From positions 5,089 through 27,276 of the forward strand of contig DXYE01000026.1 in assembly GCA_019415985.1 (NCBI GenBank): a DNA stretch of 22,188 nt. The letters run 5' to 3'. This DNA is from Clostridiales bacterium. GTDB lineage: Bacteria; Bacillota; Clostridia; Oscillospirales; CAG-272. Made by a program: the position numbers and the translations under genes. Positions 8,322 to 16,433 of this stretch are shown piece after piece (the stretch's first letter is position 1; the number at the start of each line of letters is the position of its first letter). Below the pieces are notes generated by a model, which had not been told where the DNA came from, searched no databases, and worked only from the letters and a program-made list of their open reading frames with translations.

Positions 8322-8755
8322 TGTTTTATCTCCTTTATCGGAGGCATCTTATAAAAATACTTTATAATATAGTCATTATACCTTTCATTTATGAATATTT
8401 CATGTATTTTTTATTTTACCATCTTTTACTTTCCGTAAAAAAATTGATTTCATCAGATATATTGTCTTTTGAACAGTGCAACCTGTACAACCATCGACAT
8501 TTCTAAAAATCATAGCTTCATTTTCAACAGAGAATCATTCAATCGAAGTAGAAAAGATCGGAATTTAAGTTTTTTTAGATAAGTGAGGCAGAAACAGCGG
8601 CTCCTCCTGCGGTAAAAAAGTTAAACGTATTTGAACAGATGGCCCGTCCTATTGCGTCTGGAGCCGATACGTACAGTTGATGACAAAATAAGCCCCTACG
8701 TTTTACGTAGGGGCTTATCTTCTTCATAAAACAGGGTTGACAAGCTGCTCAGACA
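8322..8755. other. Intergenic region between htrA-like gene and spoIVA
   Basis: AT-rich, about 430 bp. It holds the presumed htrA-like promoter at its left end and the spoIVA terminator (8688-8718) at its right end. A 33-codon open stretch at about 8578-8682 (+) has no start signal and is not called. Nothing else recognised. Confidence 0.6.
8688..8718 (-). terminator. Terminator of spoIVA
   Basis: Perfect 14-bp stem, ATAAGCCCCTACGT and its complement, with a 3-nt loop. On the minus strand it is followed by TTTTG. It lies 37 bp past the spoIVA stop codon. Confidence 0.85.
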
Positions 8756-10240
8756 TTACAGCAAGATACAAATCAGGCCGCCGCTGCCTTCGTTGATAAT
8801 GCGCTCCACCGTTTCTGCCAGCTTCATACGCGCATCGTCCGGCATGTGTGCAAGCTTTGTATGCAGACCGTCATTGATCAATTCATACAGAGATTTTCCA
8901 AACATATTGGTTTCCCATATCTTTTTGGGATCTTCCTCAAATCCGGTCAAAAGATGCTTGACGATCTCCTCCGACTGCTGCTCTGTTCCGACAATAGGGG
9001 ATACCTCGGCCTCGATTTTCGCCTTGATCATATGAATGGAAGGTGCGCTTGCTTTAAGCTTGACGCCATAACCGGTGTGCTGCTTGACAATTTCCGGTTC
9101 CTCAAGCGACAGGTCTTCAATTTCCGGCATTACAATGCCATAGCCCTTACGTTCGACATCTCGGATAGCCTCCTCCACCTTTTCATATTCCTTCTTTATC
9201 GCTGTCAAATCCTTGAGCAGAGATATGAGTGAGCGCTCGTCTGTAATCTCAAAACCGGTTTCTTCTCCAATCGTCTGATAAAATAAGCCATCGCGAAGCG
9301 CTACGGATATTGTCGCACGGCCATCTCCCAAATTCAAACGATCCAACGTGATATCCTTGATATCCTCATTGCCGCACGATTCACAGAAAACAGGTCGTAC
9401 ATCACCTGTTTTTGCAATACGGCCAGCTCTTTCCGCTATCATATCGTTCAGAGAACGGATAAGTGGATGCTCAGGGGACAGTGCGGTTAGCCACTGCGGC
9501 ACATTGACAGATATTTCTGTTATGGGGAACTCATACAGAACCAGCTCAAGGATCCTGCGTATCTCATCACCGGTCAGCGTCAGACAGTTAACCAGCGCCA
9601 CCGGCGTCTGATAAGTGTCCTCTAATTCGTCGGCAAGCTTCCGTGCCTCCTCCGAATCGGGCTCTGCTGAATTCAGGATAATCACAAAAGGTTTTTTCAG
9701 GGCTTTCATTTCATTGACAATTCGATTTTCCGCCTCTATGTAGCTGTTTCTAGGAATTTCACCTATTGTGCCATCCGTTGTAACCATTACGCCGATGGTA
9801 GCATGCTCACATATGACCTTCTGTGTGCCGATTTCCGCCGCCTCATCGAAGGGCATCGGTTCCTCAGACCAGGGCGTGTGTACCATTCGAGGCTGTCCGT
9901 CCTCATAGTTTCCCAAAGCTCCGGGCACAATATACCCAACGCAGTCGACCATTTTTACGCGCAGTGAAGTTTTGCAGGCATCATCCAAAGAGATTTCCAC
10001 AGCCTCGTCCGGTATGAACTTCGGCTCCGTTGTCATGACGGTCTTCCCCTGTGCGCTCTGCGGCATTTCATCTCTGGCACGCTCTTTTTCATTTTCATCC
10101 ATGATGTTGGGTATAACGAGCGTTTCCATGCATCTTTTGATAAACGTGGATTTCCCGGTGCGGACCGGCCCGACTATGCCAAGGTAACAGGAACCTCCTG
10201 TGCGCTCGGCGATGTCCTGATAAACGGAGTATTCTGCCAT
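8756..10240 (-). CDS. spoIVA: Stage IV sporulation protein A (spore coat basement-layer ATPase)
   Basis: SpoIVA binds and hydrolyses ATP and polymerises on the outer forespore membrane, forming the platform for coat assembly; it also affects cortex formation. It is made in the mother cell under sigma-E in characterised species. 494 aa, full length (Bacillus subtilis 492). The N-terminus (VYQDIAERTGG) aligns with the known start. Walker A is GPVRTGKST (24-32), followed by the family block MTTEPKFIPDEAVEI. The C-terminus keeps ERIINEGSGGL. The ATG at 10240 has no ribosome site at normal distance; the nearest (AAAGGA) is across a hairpin and a mini-ORF lies just upstream. No clear sigma-E promoter was found by eye. 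This gene marks the host as a spore former. Confidence 0.97.
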   Translation of the reverse strand: MAEYSVYQDIAERTGGSCYLGIVGPVRTGKSTFIKRCMETLVIPNIMDENEKERARDEMPQSAQGKTVMTTEPKFIPDEAVEISLDDACKTSLRVKMVDCVGYIVPGALGNYEDGQPRMVHTPWSEEPMPFDEAAEIGTQKVICEHATIGVMVTTDGTIGEIPRNSYIEAENRIVNEMKALKKPFVIILNSAEPDSEEARKLADELEDTYQTPVALVNCLTLTGDEIRRILELVLYEFPITEISVNVPQWLTALSPEHPLIRSLNDMIAERAGRIAKTGDVRPVFCESCGNEDIKDITLDRLNLGDGRATISVALRDGLFYQTIGEETGFEITDERSLISLLKDLTAIKKEYEKVEEAIRDVERKGYGIVMPEIEDLSLEEPEIVKQHTGYGVKLKASAPSIHMIKAKIEAEVSPIVGTEQQSEEIVKHLLTGFEEDPKKIWETNMFGKSLYELINDGLHTKLAHMPDDARMKLAETVERIINEGSGGLICILL

Positions 10241-10250
10241 ATCGATACCG

Positions 10251-10275
10251 ATTACATCTTACTTTGAGATGTAAT
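10251..10275 (-). promoter_or_regulatory. Hairpin in the spoIVA leader just before the start codon
   Basis: Perfect 9-bp stem ATTACATCT/AGATGTAAT with a 7-nt loop, ending 10 nt upstream of the spoIVA ATG. The only purine-rich ribosome-site candidate, GAAAGGATG (10286-10278), lies on the far side. Folding would bring it to roughly 15 nt from the ATG. Confidence 0.55.
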
Positions 10276-10277
10276 TC

Positions 10278-10319
10278 TCATCCTTTCTCGCCGAATTTAT
10301 TTCTGATGCGGGAGTCCAT
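10278..10319 (-). CDS. Possible 13-codon leader peptide upstream of spoIVA
   Basis: The ATG at 10319 is preceded by AGGGAG (10333-10328) at an ideal 8-nt spacing, and encodes MDSRIRNKFGEKG followed by TGA. It is not in frame with spoIVA. Its stop lies about 37 nt before the spoIVA ATG, with the hairpin in between. This arrangement fits a leader peptide or translational coupling. Too short to judge by sequence alone; it could be chance. Confidence 0.35.
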   Translation of the reverse strand: MDSRIRNKFGEKG

Positions 10320-10654
10320 CGGCGCTTCTCCCTGCAGTATGATCTTGAATATAAAACTTGCCTCACAGCAAATATATAATATATCACCTCATTTTATGCC
10401 TGCTGCCTCGTTTTTTTTTGCGCGTTTCCATGATCCTCCCTGTATAAATATTCGGCGCCGGCAGGTAAGGAAAGCTTTCCCGTCCCCCTTTATGCCCCAT
10501 AGGCTGATACCTCTCCGCAATATGGGACTGATCGGCAGAAAAAATTCGGTCCTTTCTTCGTTCTGCAGCCTTACCTTTTACTCAATTTTATGATCATGAT
10601 TGGTTTCGTATCACTGTTTTGATGCAATACCAGGAAAAAATTCACAGATTATTG

Positions 10655-10682
10655 TTTACAAATCAGATTTCTATGATATAAT
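10655..10682 (+). promoter_or_regulatory. Probable sigma-A promoter of prfB
   Basis: TTTACA (10655-10660), 16-nt spacer, TATAAT (10677-10682), 46 bp before the prfB start. Confidence 0.6.
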
Positions 10683-10728
10683 AGTATAAAGATTTAGATT
10701 TGACAGAAAATAAAAGGAGAAATGGTTT

Positions 10729-11835
10729 TTGGTTATACAGATGGAGGAGGCCCTTAGCCGACTGAACGCGCTCCGCGGAGACGTAAACGAACTCGGTGAA
10801 ACGCTTGGAATTGCTGAACTGAAAAAAGAAGCTGAGGCATTGGAGTCCAAGACGTTTGCTGAGGATTTCTGGTCGGACCAACAGCAATCCGGAAAAATTT
10901 TACAGCTTTTAAAACAGAAAAAACAGGTTATTGATGAATATCAGTCTCTGGGGCAAGCAATAGAAGATACCGTCGTTTTGGCAGAAATGGCTCTGGAGGA
11001 AAACGACGAAAGTGTCTGCGCTGAGGTTTTGGACGAGGTTCGGAAAATCGAAAAGGAAGAGGAGCGCATGCGCATAGCTGCGCTGTTATCCGGAGAATAC
11101 GATCATAACAATGCTATTGTCACGCTGCACCCGGGCGCGGGCGGAACAGAAGCGCAGGATTGGGCGCTGATGCTCTATAGAATGTATACGCGCTGGGGTG
11201 AACGCCGTGGATATCAGGTAAAGCTATTGGATTGGCTCGATGGCGATGAAGCCGGTATCAAAAGCGCCACGCTTTTGATCGAAGGTCCCAATGCTTACGG
11301 TTATCTCAAAAGTGAAAACGGCGTCCACAGACTGGTTCGCGTATCCCCCTTTGACAGCTCCGGCAGAAGACACACATCTTTTGCTTCCGTAGAAGTCATT
11401 CCCGAACTCGACGACAATACAGACATTGAAATCAAAGAAGAGGATCTCGAAATCACAGCTCACCGTTCCAGCGGCGCAGGAGGACAGCATATCAATAAAA
11501 CCGATTCCGCAATCCGCATCGTTCATAAGCCTACCGGTATTGTCGTAGGCTGTCAGACAGAACGCAGCCAGCTTCAAAACAAAGAAACAGCCTTGAAAAT
11601 GCTCAAAGCCAAGCTTGTAGAGATTAAAGAACGCGAAAATTTGGACAAAATTGACGACATCAAGGGTGAAAAGACCAACATCGAATGGGGCGCACAGATA
11701 CGGTCCTACGTTTTTATGCCCTATACGCTGGTCAAGGACAACAGAACAGGATATGAGGATGGAAATGTTTCTGCGGTTATGGATGGAGAAATTGACGAAT
11801 TTATTAATGCCTATTTGAAACGAAACGCAAAATGA
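10729..11835 (+). CDS. prfB: Peptide chain release factor 2
   Basis: RF2 recognises UGA and UAA stop codons in the ribosomal A site and triggers release of the finished protein. 368 aa from a TTG start, chosen because AAAGGAG lies 8 nt upstream; an in-frame ATG four codons later is an alternative. Motifs: stop-codon tripeptide SPF (206-208), which marks RF2 rather than RF1, and the peptidyl-hydrolysis GGQ (251-253) inside RSSGAGGQHINKTDSA. Many bacteria interrupt prfB with a TGA near codon 26 that needs a +1 frameshift. Here that place reads CTT GGA (10804-10809) in one open frame, so the autoregulatory frameshift is absent. The next gene starts 31 bp downstream and is probably co-transcribed. 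Confidence 0.97.
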   Translation: MVIQMEEALSRLNALRGDVNELGETLGIAELKKEAEALESKTFAEDFWSDQQQSGKILQLLKQKKQVIDEYQSLGQAIEDTVVLAEMALEENDESVCAEVLDEVRKIEKEEERMRIAALLSGEYDHNNAIVTLHPGAGGTEAQDWALMLYRMYTRWGERRGYQVKLLDWLDGDEAGIKSATLLIEGPNAYGYLKSENGVHRLVRVSPFDSSGRRHTSFASVEVIPELDDNTDIEIKEEDLEITAHRSSGAGGQHINKTDSAIRIVHKPTGIVVGCQTERSQLQNKETALKMLKAKLVEIKERENLDKIDDIKGEKTNIEWGAQIRSYVFMPYTLVKDNRTGYEDGNVSAVMDGEIDEFINAYLKRNAK

Positions 11836-11866
11836 TTTATTCAAATTAAAGAAAAGGAGTCGTTTT

Positions 11867-12283
11867 ATGTTTAAGAATTTTAAGTTTAATATCGGTATTA
11901 CATTAATTGTACAGTCCATATCATTTGTTATTCTTTTCTTTATGCTGTATCGCAAAAAGAAAAATTTAGCCAACACCTTTTTGGCTCTATCCGCAATCGG
12001 CGGTGCTGCCGGCGCATATCTGGTCTTAACCGAGGCAAAGAAAGAGTTGGATGCTTGTGAGCAGGCAGCATTGGATGCTTGCGATTGTTGCTGTGGAGAC
12101 GACGATTTTGATTTTGACGAATGCGAATGCTGCTATGGTGACTGTAGTGAGTGCTCAGGAGAACCGAACGAGCAGTGCGAATGCGACATCACGGTGGAGG
12201 ATAACAACGCGGCCACCTCTGAAGATCTTTCTGAAAACGAAAATTTTGATATTCCTGTAGAGGATGCATTTGATAAAGAGTAA
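11867..12283 (+). CDS. Small membrane protein with Cys/Asp/Glu-rich tail
   Basis: Not assigned to a known family. 138 aa, ATG with AAAAGGAG 7-8 nt upstream. Two hydrophobic segments (~9-28 and ~38-55) flank a basic loop (YRKKKN), so the protein is probably anchored with the long C-terminus on one side of the membrane. Residues 64-106 contain 12 cysteines, many adjacent (DCCC, CECC, CSEC, CEC), set in a very acidic context. The tail beyond is acidic and likely disordered. Such a pattern could bind metal ions or form disulfides; no catalytic motif is seen. It lies 31 bp behind prfB with no terminator between, so it likely shares that transcript. Confidence 0.78.
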   Translation: MFKNFKFNIGITLIVQSISFVILFFMLYRKKKNLANTFLALSAIGGAAGAYLVLTEAKKELDACEQAALDACDCCCGDDDFDFDECECCYGDCSECSGEPNEQCECDITVEDNNAATSEDLSENENFDIPVEDAFDKE

Positions 12284-12353
12284 AGAATAAGGAACAAGGC
12301 AATGAAGCGATTTTGGAGTGTAGTTTGAAAATATTTTTCACGAAAATTGCTGA

Positions 12354-12383
12354 TTGCTACTACTCTCGATCGTACGGTATAAT
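12354..12383 (+). promoter_or_regulatory. Possible promoter upstream of a terminator
   Basis: TTGCTA (12354-12359), 18-nt spacer, TATAAT (12378-12383). The only thing between it and the terminator is about 50 nt without an ORF. Confidence 0.3.
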
Positions 12384-12410
12384 ATTTTATCAGGGGTCAC
12401 GTGGTTATTG

Positions 12411-12441
12411 GAGCTGCTTTCACAGGCAGCTCTTTTCTTTT
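12411..12441 (+). terminator. Rho-independent terminator after the prfB operon
   Basis: Stem GAGCTGC/GCAGCTC with an 8-nt loop, followed by TTTTCTTTT on the + strand. Confidence 0.85.
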
Positions 12442-12507
12442 CAATAGATGGTATCTTCATTTGTTGATTATAAGATCTTTTGAGACGCCACATATGTTTT
12501 GGAATAG

Positions 12508-12536
12508 TTGACATCCGGTGTGACGCATGATATAAT
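12508..12536 (+). promoter_or_regulatory. Consensus sigma-A promoter
   Basis: TTGACA (12508-12513), 17-nt spacer, TATAAT (12531-12536): a perfect match to the consensus. It should drive strong transcription of the small four-Cys gene through a leader of roughly 160 nt. Confidence 0.8.
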
Positions 12537-12704
12537 AACCTCACGACACATTGCATAAAAATTTGGAATGTCTCGTAGAACCTTGGTATCAACTATCTGG
12601 GGTTTCGCCCTGCGTTTGTGACGTCTTTTACACCGATACGCAATGAAACGACGATAGAAGGACATTTCGTCAAACCTGTGCTGATTACCGGAGAGGAAAT
12701 GCAT

Positions 12705-12968
12705 ATGAAAAAGCGGGATCTTTATGAAACCTATGATATTCACGAAAGCTGCGCCTACTGTGAGCATGCTTCGCCGCTTTCGGACCATCAGGAGTTTCTC
12801 TGCCGGTACAAGGGCGTTGTGCAAGCCTCCTACCGCTGCAAAAAATTTACTTATGACCTTCTAAAGCGCGTGCCATCCCCTCGTATTCTATCGATCCCCT
12901 CTCTAAGCCTGGATGAGGAGCATAACGACGGAGGAACCGGTTCCGCTCAGATAAAAAAAGAATCGTAA
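12705..12968 (+). CDS. Small four-cysteine protein of unknown function
   Basis: 87 aa from the ATG at 12705, which stands 8 nt after GGAGAGG; an ATG two codons earlier is closer than usual. A longer frame from 12618 lacks a ribosome site. The core CAYC, then LCRYKGVV and SYRCKKFTYDLLKRVP, gives four Cys that could hold one metal ion. It resembles small conserved clostridial proteins with the same Cys pattern and KF.YD..KR.P ending; this is from memory and no function is known. The C-terminal third is polar and probably flexible. Strong promoter upstream, strong terminator downstream: a single-gene transcript. Confidence 0.7.
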   Translation: MKKRDLYETYDIHESCAYCEHASPLSDHQEFLCRYKGVVQASYRCKKFTYDLLKRVPSPRILSIPSLSLDEEHNDGGTGSAQIKKES

Positions 12969-13049
12969 ATCCGCAGAAAACACATGGGATACAGCAGCAA
13001 ACAATTTAGATACTGAAATTCCAAAATATATCAATGAACATATCAAAAA

Positions 13050-13085
13050 GTCCGGCCGGCAGTTTGACTGCCAGCCGGGCTTTTT
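13050..13085. terminator. Strong, probably bidirectional terminator
   Basis: GC-rich 13-bp stem (GTCCGGCCGGCAG with CTGCCAGCCGGGC; one mismatch and one wobble) with a 5-nt loop. It is flanked by AAAAA on the left and TTTTT on the right. It ends the four-Cys gene on + and can stop readthrough from the minus-strand gene. Confidence 0.88.
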
Positions 13086-13316
13086 GTTCAAATACGTTAT
13101 ACGCAGTGGTCAGATAACTTGAAAAACGCAGTTCCTTTCTACGACGGAGTTTTGTCAAACTAAGCATTTGTTAAAAAGTGCGCTGCGTCTGAATACGACG
13201 AGGATAAAGTGGGGCTGCTTTCCAGTACATCTGTTCCTTTTACCTCAAAGGTCAAACGTCTTATCTGAAAAACCATTTAAGAAATATTTGAAAAATAAAT
13301 ATCGCAATTTGATTTG

Positions 13317-13628
13317 TTAGCCGTCTTTTTTTCCTATATATTTTCCGTCCGGACCACGGTTAATCGGTATGGCTGTAAGCTGAAATTGAATACAATGGCA
13401 GGGACACCACAAGGTCATTTTATAGGGTTCTCCATATCCCCTATGGATAAAATCGCCGCCGCAGCGTATCACCTCACACCAAGTAAAAATCTCTGTCATA
13501 GCTCTTGGGCAGAATCCCTCAGGGCATCCATATTGAAAGCAAAATTTGTCGCCCTGTTCCATACCCAATCTGCAATGCTCCGAAGTACCTTCTGTGATAT
13601 CGATTTCAAAAGCCCAATCCTCTGCCAT
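13317..13628 (-). CDS. TIGR04076-like small cysteine-rich protein
   Basis: 103 aa. The pattern GDKFCF...PEGFCPRAMTEIF...IRCGGD matches the TIGR04076 family as I remember it (short clostridial proteins of unknown function, consensus around a P-x-G-[FM]-C-x-x-A core). Nine Cys in total, including HCRLG and WCPCHC near the C-terminus, hint at metal binding or redox chemistry. The ATG start has only a diffuse purine-rich stretch (AAAAGGAAAAAAG) upstream. The gene is alone, converging on the four-Cys gene across the 13050 terminator. Role unknown. Confidence 0.7.
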   Translation of the reverse strand: MAEDWAFEIDITEGTSEHCRLGMEQGDKFCFQYGCPEGFCPRAMTEIFTWCEVIRCGGDFIHRGYGEPYKMTLWCPCHCIQFQLTAIPINRGPDGKYIGKKDG

Positions 13629-13834
13629 CCATTTTTCATTTCTTTTTTCCTTTTCTCTTTTCTAGACGATAATCGGAAGATTTTGTGCTTTGAGGCAAAG
13701 GAAATCGATTAAAAGCTCATCTACCTATACTTTCCAATGCCCATCATAAGCATAATGAAGTTTTTCCTCTTATAGGTATTTCATCGAATCGTTTTGTCCT
13801 TCTGCACTCCGCACGTTTTTTGACATAACAAGTC

Positions 13835-14512
13835 TCACAGTCCATATTTTTTCTGGACCCGTTCCAATTTTTTTCCGATCGGTTTAGCAAGCAAGAGTAA
13901 GAATACTACATTGGATACGGCATATACAGCCATAAAGCCCGCTGCTGAAAGAACAGCGGCGACATACCGCTCAGCGTGAAACATCCCATCCCACCACAAC
14001 ACCGTCCATACATCCATGAGAAGCGAATATACTACACCGGATATTGCGCCGTAAACCGCCAGGCATATGCGGCTTTTCTTAAGAAACGGGGCGATAAGTC
14101 CAGCAATCAGCCCGATGATACCCCATACAAACATCTGAAACGGCGTCCAGGGGCCCTGCCCGAAATAGAAATTTGAAAGCAAGGCGCTCATCGCGCCCGT
14201 GATAAATCCGGCCTCTCCTCCGAAATACATTGCGGTAATGACCACAAGCGCCGTCACCGGTTTAAAGCCTGGTATCGGAGCGAATAGCACACGGCCCGCT
14301 ACGGTCAGAGCAACCATAACGGCAATCAGCACCAATCTGCCCGTGCTGGCTCTTCCCTTTTCAAACATATAAAAAAACGGCAGACATCCGATGATACATA
14401 GACATATGGAAATCCAAGCATACTGTTTATCCTCAAACAGGATAGAACCGCATAGTACCACCGCAGGTGCAACGGCAAAAAGAAGAATGTAAGTAATGAG
14501 TTTTTTCGTCAT
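13835..14512 (-). CDS. ECF transporter S component (substrate-binding membrane subunit)
   Basis: 225 aa, about six membrane segments. ATG with AAAGGAAA upstream. ECF transporters import vitamins or metal ions; the S component binds the substrate and docks on the EcfT-EcfA module. The segment GRVLFAPIPGFKPVTALVVI followed by MYFGGEAGFITGAMSALLSNF and GQGPWTPFQM is typical of a clostridial S-component group often found with the same EcfT and fused ATPase. I would guess a cobamide-type substrate, but nothing in the window (no B12 riboswitch, no cobalamin gene) confirms it. It is last in the ecfT-ecfA operon, 109 bp after the ATPase gene. Confidence 0.82.
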   Translation of the reverse strand: MTKKLITYILLFAVAPAVVLCGSILFEDKQYAWISICLCIIGCLPFFYMFEKGRASTGRLVLIAVMVALTVAGRVLFAPIPGFKPVTALVVITAMYFGGEAGFITGAMSALLSNFYFGQGPWTPFQMFVWGIIGLIAGLIAPFLKKSRICLAVYGAISGVVYSLLMDVWTVLWWDGMFHAERYVAAVLSAAGFMAVYAVSNVVFLLLLAKPIGKKLERVQKKYGL

Positions 14513-14621
14513 TCAGGTTTCCTTTCAGATGTCTTCTCTCTGTTTTTTAGCACAGCCTGTCTGTAAAAAAGACGGAGATATTTTTCGCCGACGGTTATAG
14601 CTTCAGAGAGGTCCATGCAAT

Positions 14622-16433
14622 TCAGTTTGTTCCGTTTTCGCCGTGTCTCGCCCTTTCGATTCGACACCGCCGTACCACATCCCGACAAGTGACCGCATCC
14701 GGATAAAGGTGTCTGGCCATTCGGTTTGCAGCAGTTGTATAAAAATTGTTGCCTGAAAAAAACAGACGGGGGGTATTTTCCGTCAGGATTTCTCCGTCAA
14801 AGTACATTGCACAGCGGTCAGCATATTCCGCAGCAAATTCTACATCATGGGTCACAATGAAAAACGTCATGCCCTCAGAACGCAAATCCTCCAGTATCTT
14901 TCCAAGCTGCTCTCTTGCCCCTGCGTCAAGTCCTTTGGTCGGTTCGTCTAACAGCAGAACCCGCGGTTCCAGCAGGAGCATTTTGGCCAACGCGCATTTC
15001 TGCATTTCCCCACCGCTGAGATCATACGGATGCTTCCCAAGCAAATCAAGGACGCCAAGCTTGTCAGCCGCCCTTTCTATCGCAGATTTTCCGGATTCAT
15101 TCGGCGCCTCCATGGCTTCCAGGATTTCGGTAAAATCCTCCTCCACCGTATCCTTGATAAACACGGTCTGCGGATTCTGCGGTAAAACTGCCAGCATATG
15201 TCTGTACAGTTCTCCGTTCCTGTATTTTCCTATAGGTTTACCCGCAATTCTTATATGTCCTCTGTAAGCTCGGGATAGTCCGGCAGTGACCTGCAACAGT
15301 GTGGTCTTTCCGGTACCGTTTCCGCCAAGCAGGCAATAAATTTCCCCCTTATTCACCCTCAGCCGAACGCCGCGCAGAATATCCGGCAGATCGCGTCCAT
15401 ACCGGAACCAGACGTCCTTCAGCTCGATCATCGTCTCCGCAATAGAATGAAATGAGACGGGTTGATTTTCGGCTTCCATGTTTTGACTGCCGCATGAGCT
15501 GATGCCGACCTCTGTATTTTCCGAAAGTCTGTCGTGCCGGCAGGCTGAATGCAAGCTCTCTTCCCCGCTGGAAGCCGAACTGTTGCTTTCAAAGGCAACT
15601 CCGCTGAAATGACGGCTCAAAAAGCTGCGCCCTTCCTTTACAGTCAGAGGACACGCATCGTCAATATCCAAAGCGTTAAAGATTCTCACGGCACTGGGAA
15701 GGCCCTTCAGCATCGGATGCTCTTTCATCGAGGCCATCCTGAGACCGACGTGCTCTGGTTTATCAAAAAAAAGAATCCCTCCTTTTTCCATAAGCAGAAC
15801 CCTGTCCGCCGAAGGAAATACCTCCTCCAGACGATGCTCAACCAAAAGCACGGTCAGACCGAATTCCCGGTTAAGTCTGCGCAACGTTGTGATAAAGTCC
15901 GACGCTGCAATCGGGTCGAGCTGACTGGTCGGTTCGTCCAGAATCAGCACTTTCGGCTGCATTACCATCACCGACGCAAGATTCAAAAGCTGCTTTTGCC
16001 CGCCTGAAAGCTCGTCCGTTGGTTTGCGAAACCAATCCTGAATACCGAAATAGCTTGCCATCTCCCCGACCCGGCATCGAATAACAGAAGAGCTTTCGCC
16101 CAAATTTTCGAGGCCGAACGCCAATTCATGCCACACTTTATCCGTTACAATCTGTTGGTCTGGATTCTGCATAACATATCCAATCTCCGTAGCCGACCGG
16201 CGCTCAGTCAGCTCGTCCAGCGAAACGCCTCCGTATAGGATCAGACCGTCTTTCTCCCCCACCGGCGCAAGCTCCGGCTTCAGCAATCTGATCAATGTGG
16301 TTTTTCCGCAGCCTGTTTCGCCGCAGATGACGATGAATTCTCCTTCGTCCACGCTCAGAGAAATGCTGTTCAGCGCCCTTTGATCTGCATCCGGATAGGT
16401 AAAGTTTAAATTTTCGATCTGTAATAACGCCAT
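14622..16433 (-). CDS. Fused double ATPase of an ECF transporter (EcfA1-EcfA2)
   Basis: 603 aa from the ATG at 16433 (MALLQIENLNFTYP), chosen because AAGGAG lies 8 nt upstream; an ATG six codons earlier has no ribosome site. Two complete ABC ATPase domains in one chain power uptake. First: Walker A GETGCGKTT (38-46), signature LSGGQ (143-147), Walker B VLILDEP (163-169). Second: GGNGTGKTT (371-379), LSGGE (473-477), VLLLDEP (493-499). The linker (~270-335) is polar and low in conservation. Each domain begins with the FxY A-loop pattern usual in ECF ATPases. The start overlaps the ecfT stop by 28 bp, showing coupling. Confidence 0.93.
   Translation of the reverse strand: MALLQIENLNFTYPDADQRALNSISLSVDEGEFIVICGETGCGKTTLIRLLKPELAPVGEKDGLILYGGVSLDELTERRSATEIGYVMQNPDQQIVTDKVWHELAFGLENLGESSSVIRCRVGEMASYFGIQDWFRKPTDELSGGQKQLLNLASVMVMQPKVLILDEPTSQLDPIAASDFITTLRRLNREFGLTVLLVEHRLEEVFPSADRVLLMEKGGILFFDKPEHVGLRMASMKEHPMLKGLPSAVRIFNALDIDDACPLTVKEGRSFLSRHFSGVAFESNSSASSGEESLHSACRHDRLSENTEVGISSCGSQNMEAENQPVSFHSIAETMIELKDVWFRYGRDLPDILRGVRLRVNKGEIYCLLGGNGTGKTTLLQVTAGLSRAYRGHIRIAGKPIGKYRNGELYRHMLAVLPQNPQTVFIKDTVEEDFTEILEAMEAPNESGKSAIERAADKLGVLDLLGKHPYDLSGGEMQKCALAKMLLLEPRVLLLDEPTKGLDAGAREQLGKILEDLRSEGMTFFIVTHDVEFAAEYADRCAMYFDGEILTENTPRLFFSGNNFYTTAANRMARHLYPDAVTCRDVVRRCRIERARHGENGTN

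Larger units (their letters stand above)
10241..10728. other. Divergent intergenic region spoIVA / prfB
   Basis: Left part is the spoIVA leader (hairpin 10251-10275, mini-ORF 10278-10319 on the minus strand). Right end is the prfB promoter. A second mini-ORF on the minus strand (METRKKKRGSRHKMR, about 10432-10385) follows GGGAGG, but with a short 3-nt spacing. The 109-codon + strand frame over this region looks like chance. Confidence 0.6.
12284..12704. other. Intergenic region with terminator, promoter and long leader
   Basis: Contains a possible promoter (12354-12383), a terminator (12411-12441), a consensus promoter (12508-12536) and a leader of about 160 nt before the small four-Cys gene. 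No further ORF supported. Confidence 0.6.

Noticed and set aside
8578..8682. Open stretch reading like a protein end (KKLNVFEQMARPIASGAD)
   Set aside because: No start codon with a ribosome site, only 33 codons; it could be a remnant but cannot be told from chance.
10264..10593. 109-codon + strand ORF in the spoIVA/prfB intergenic region
   Set aside because: No ribosome site, composition is irregular, and it overlaps the spoIVA leader on the other strand.
10722..10757. ATG GTT TTT ... GGA GGA GGC CCT TAG frame overlapping the prfB start, which a +1 slip would join to prfB
   Set aside because: The ATG is too close to the ribosome site, the stop is TAG (not read by RF2), and a TTG in the main frame has ideal spacing. 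The resemblance to the classic RF2 frameshift looks like chance.
11224..11976. 250-codon minus-strand ORF over prfB
   Set aside because: Antisense shadow of a clear RF2 gene, with Phe- and Cys-rich composition and no start signal.
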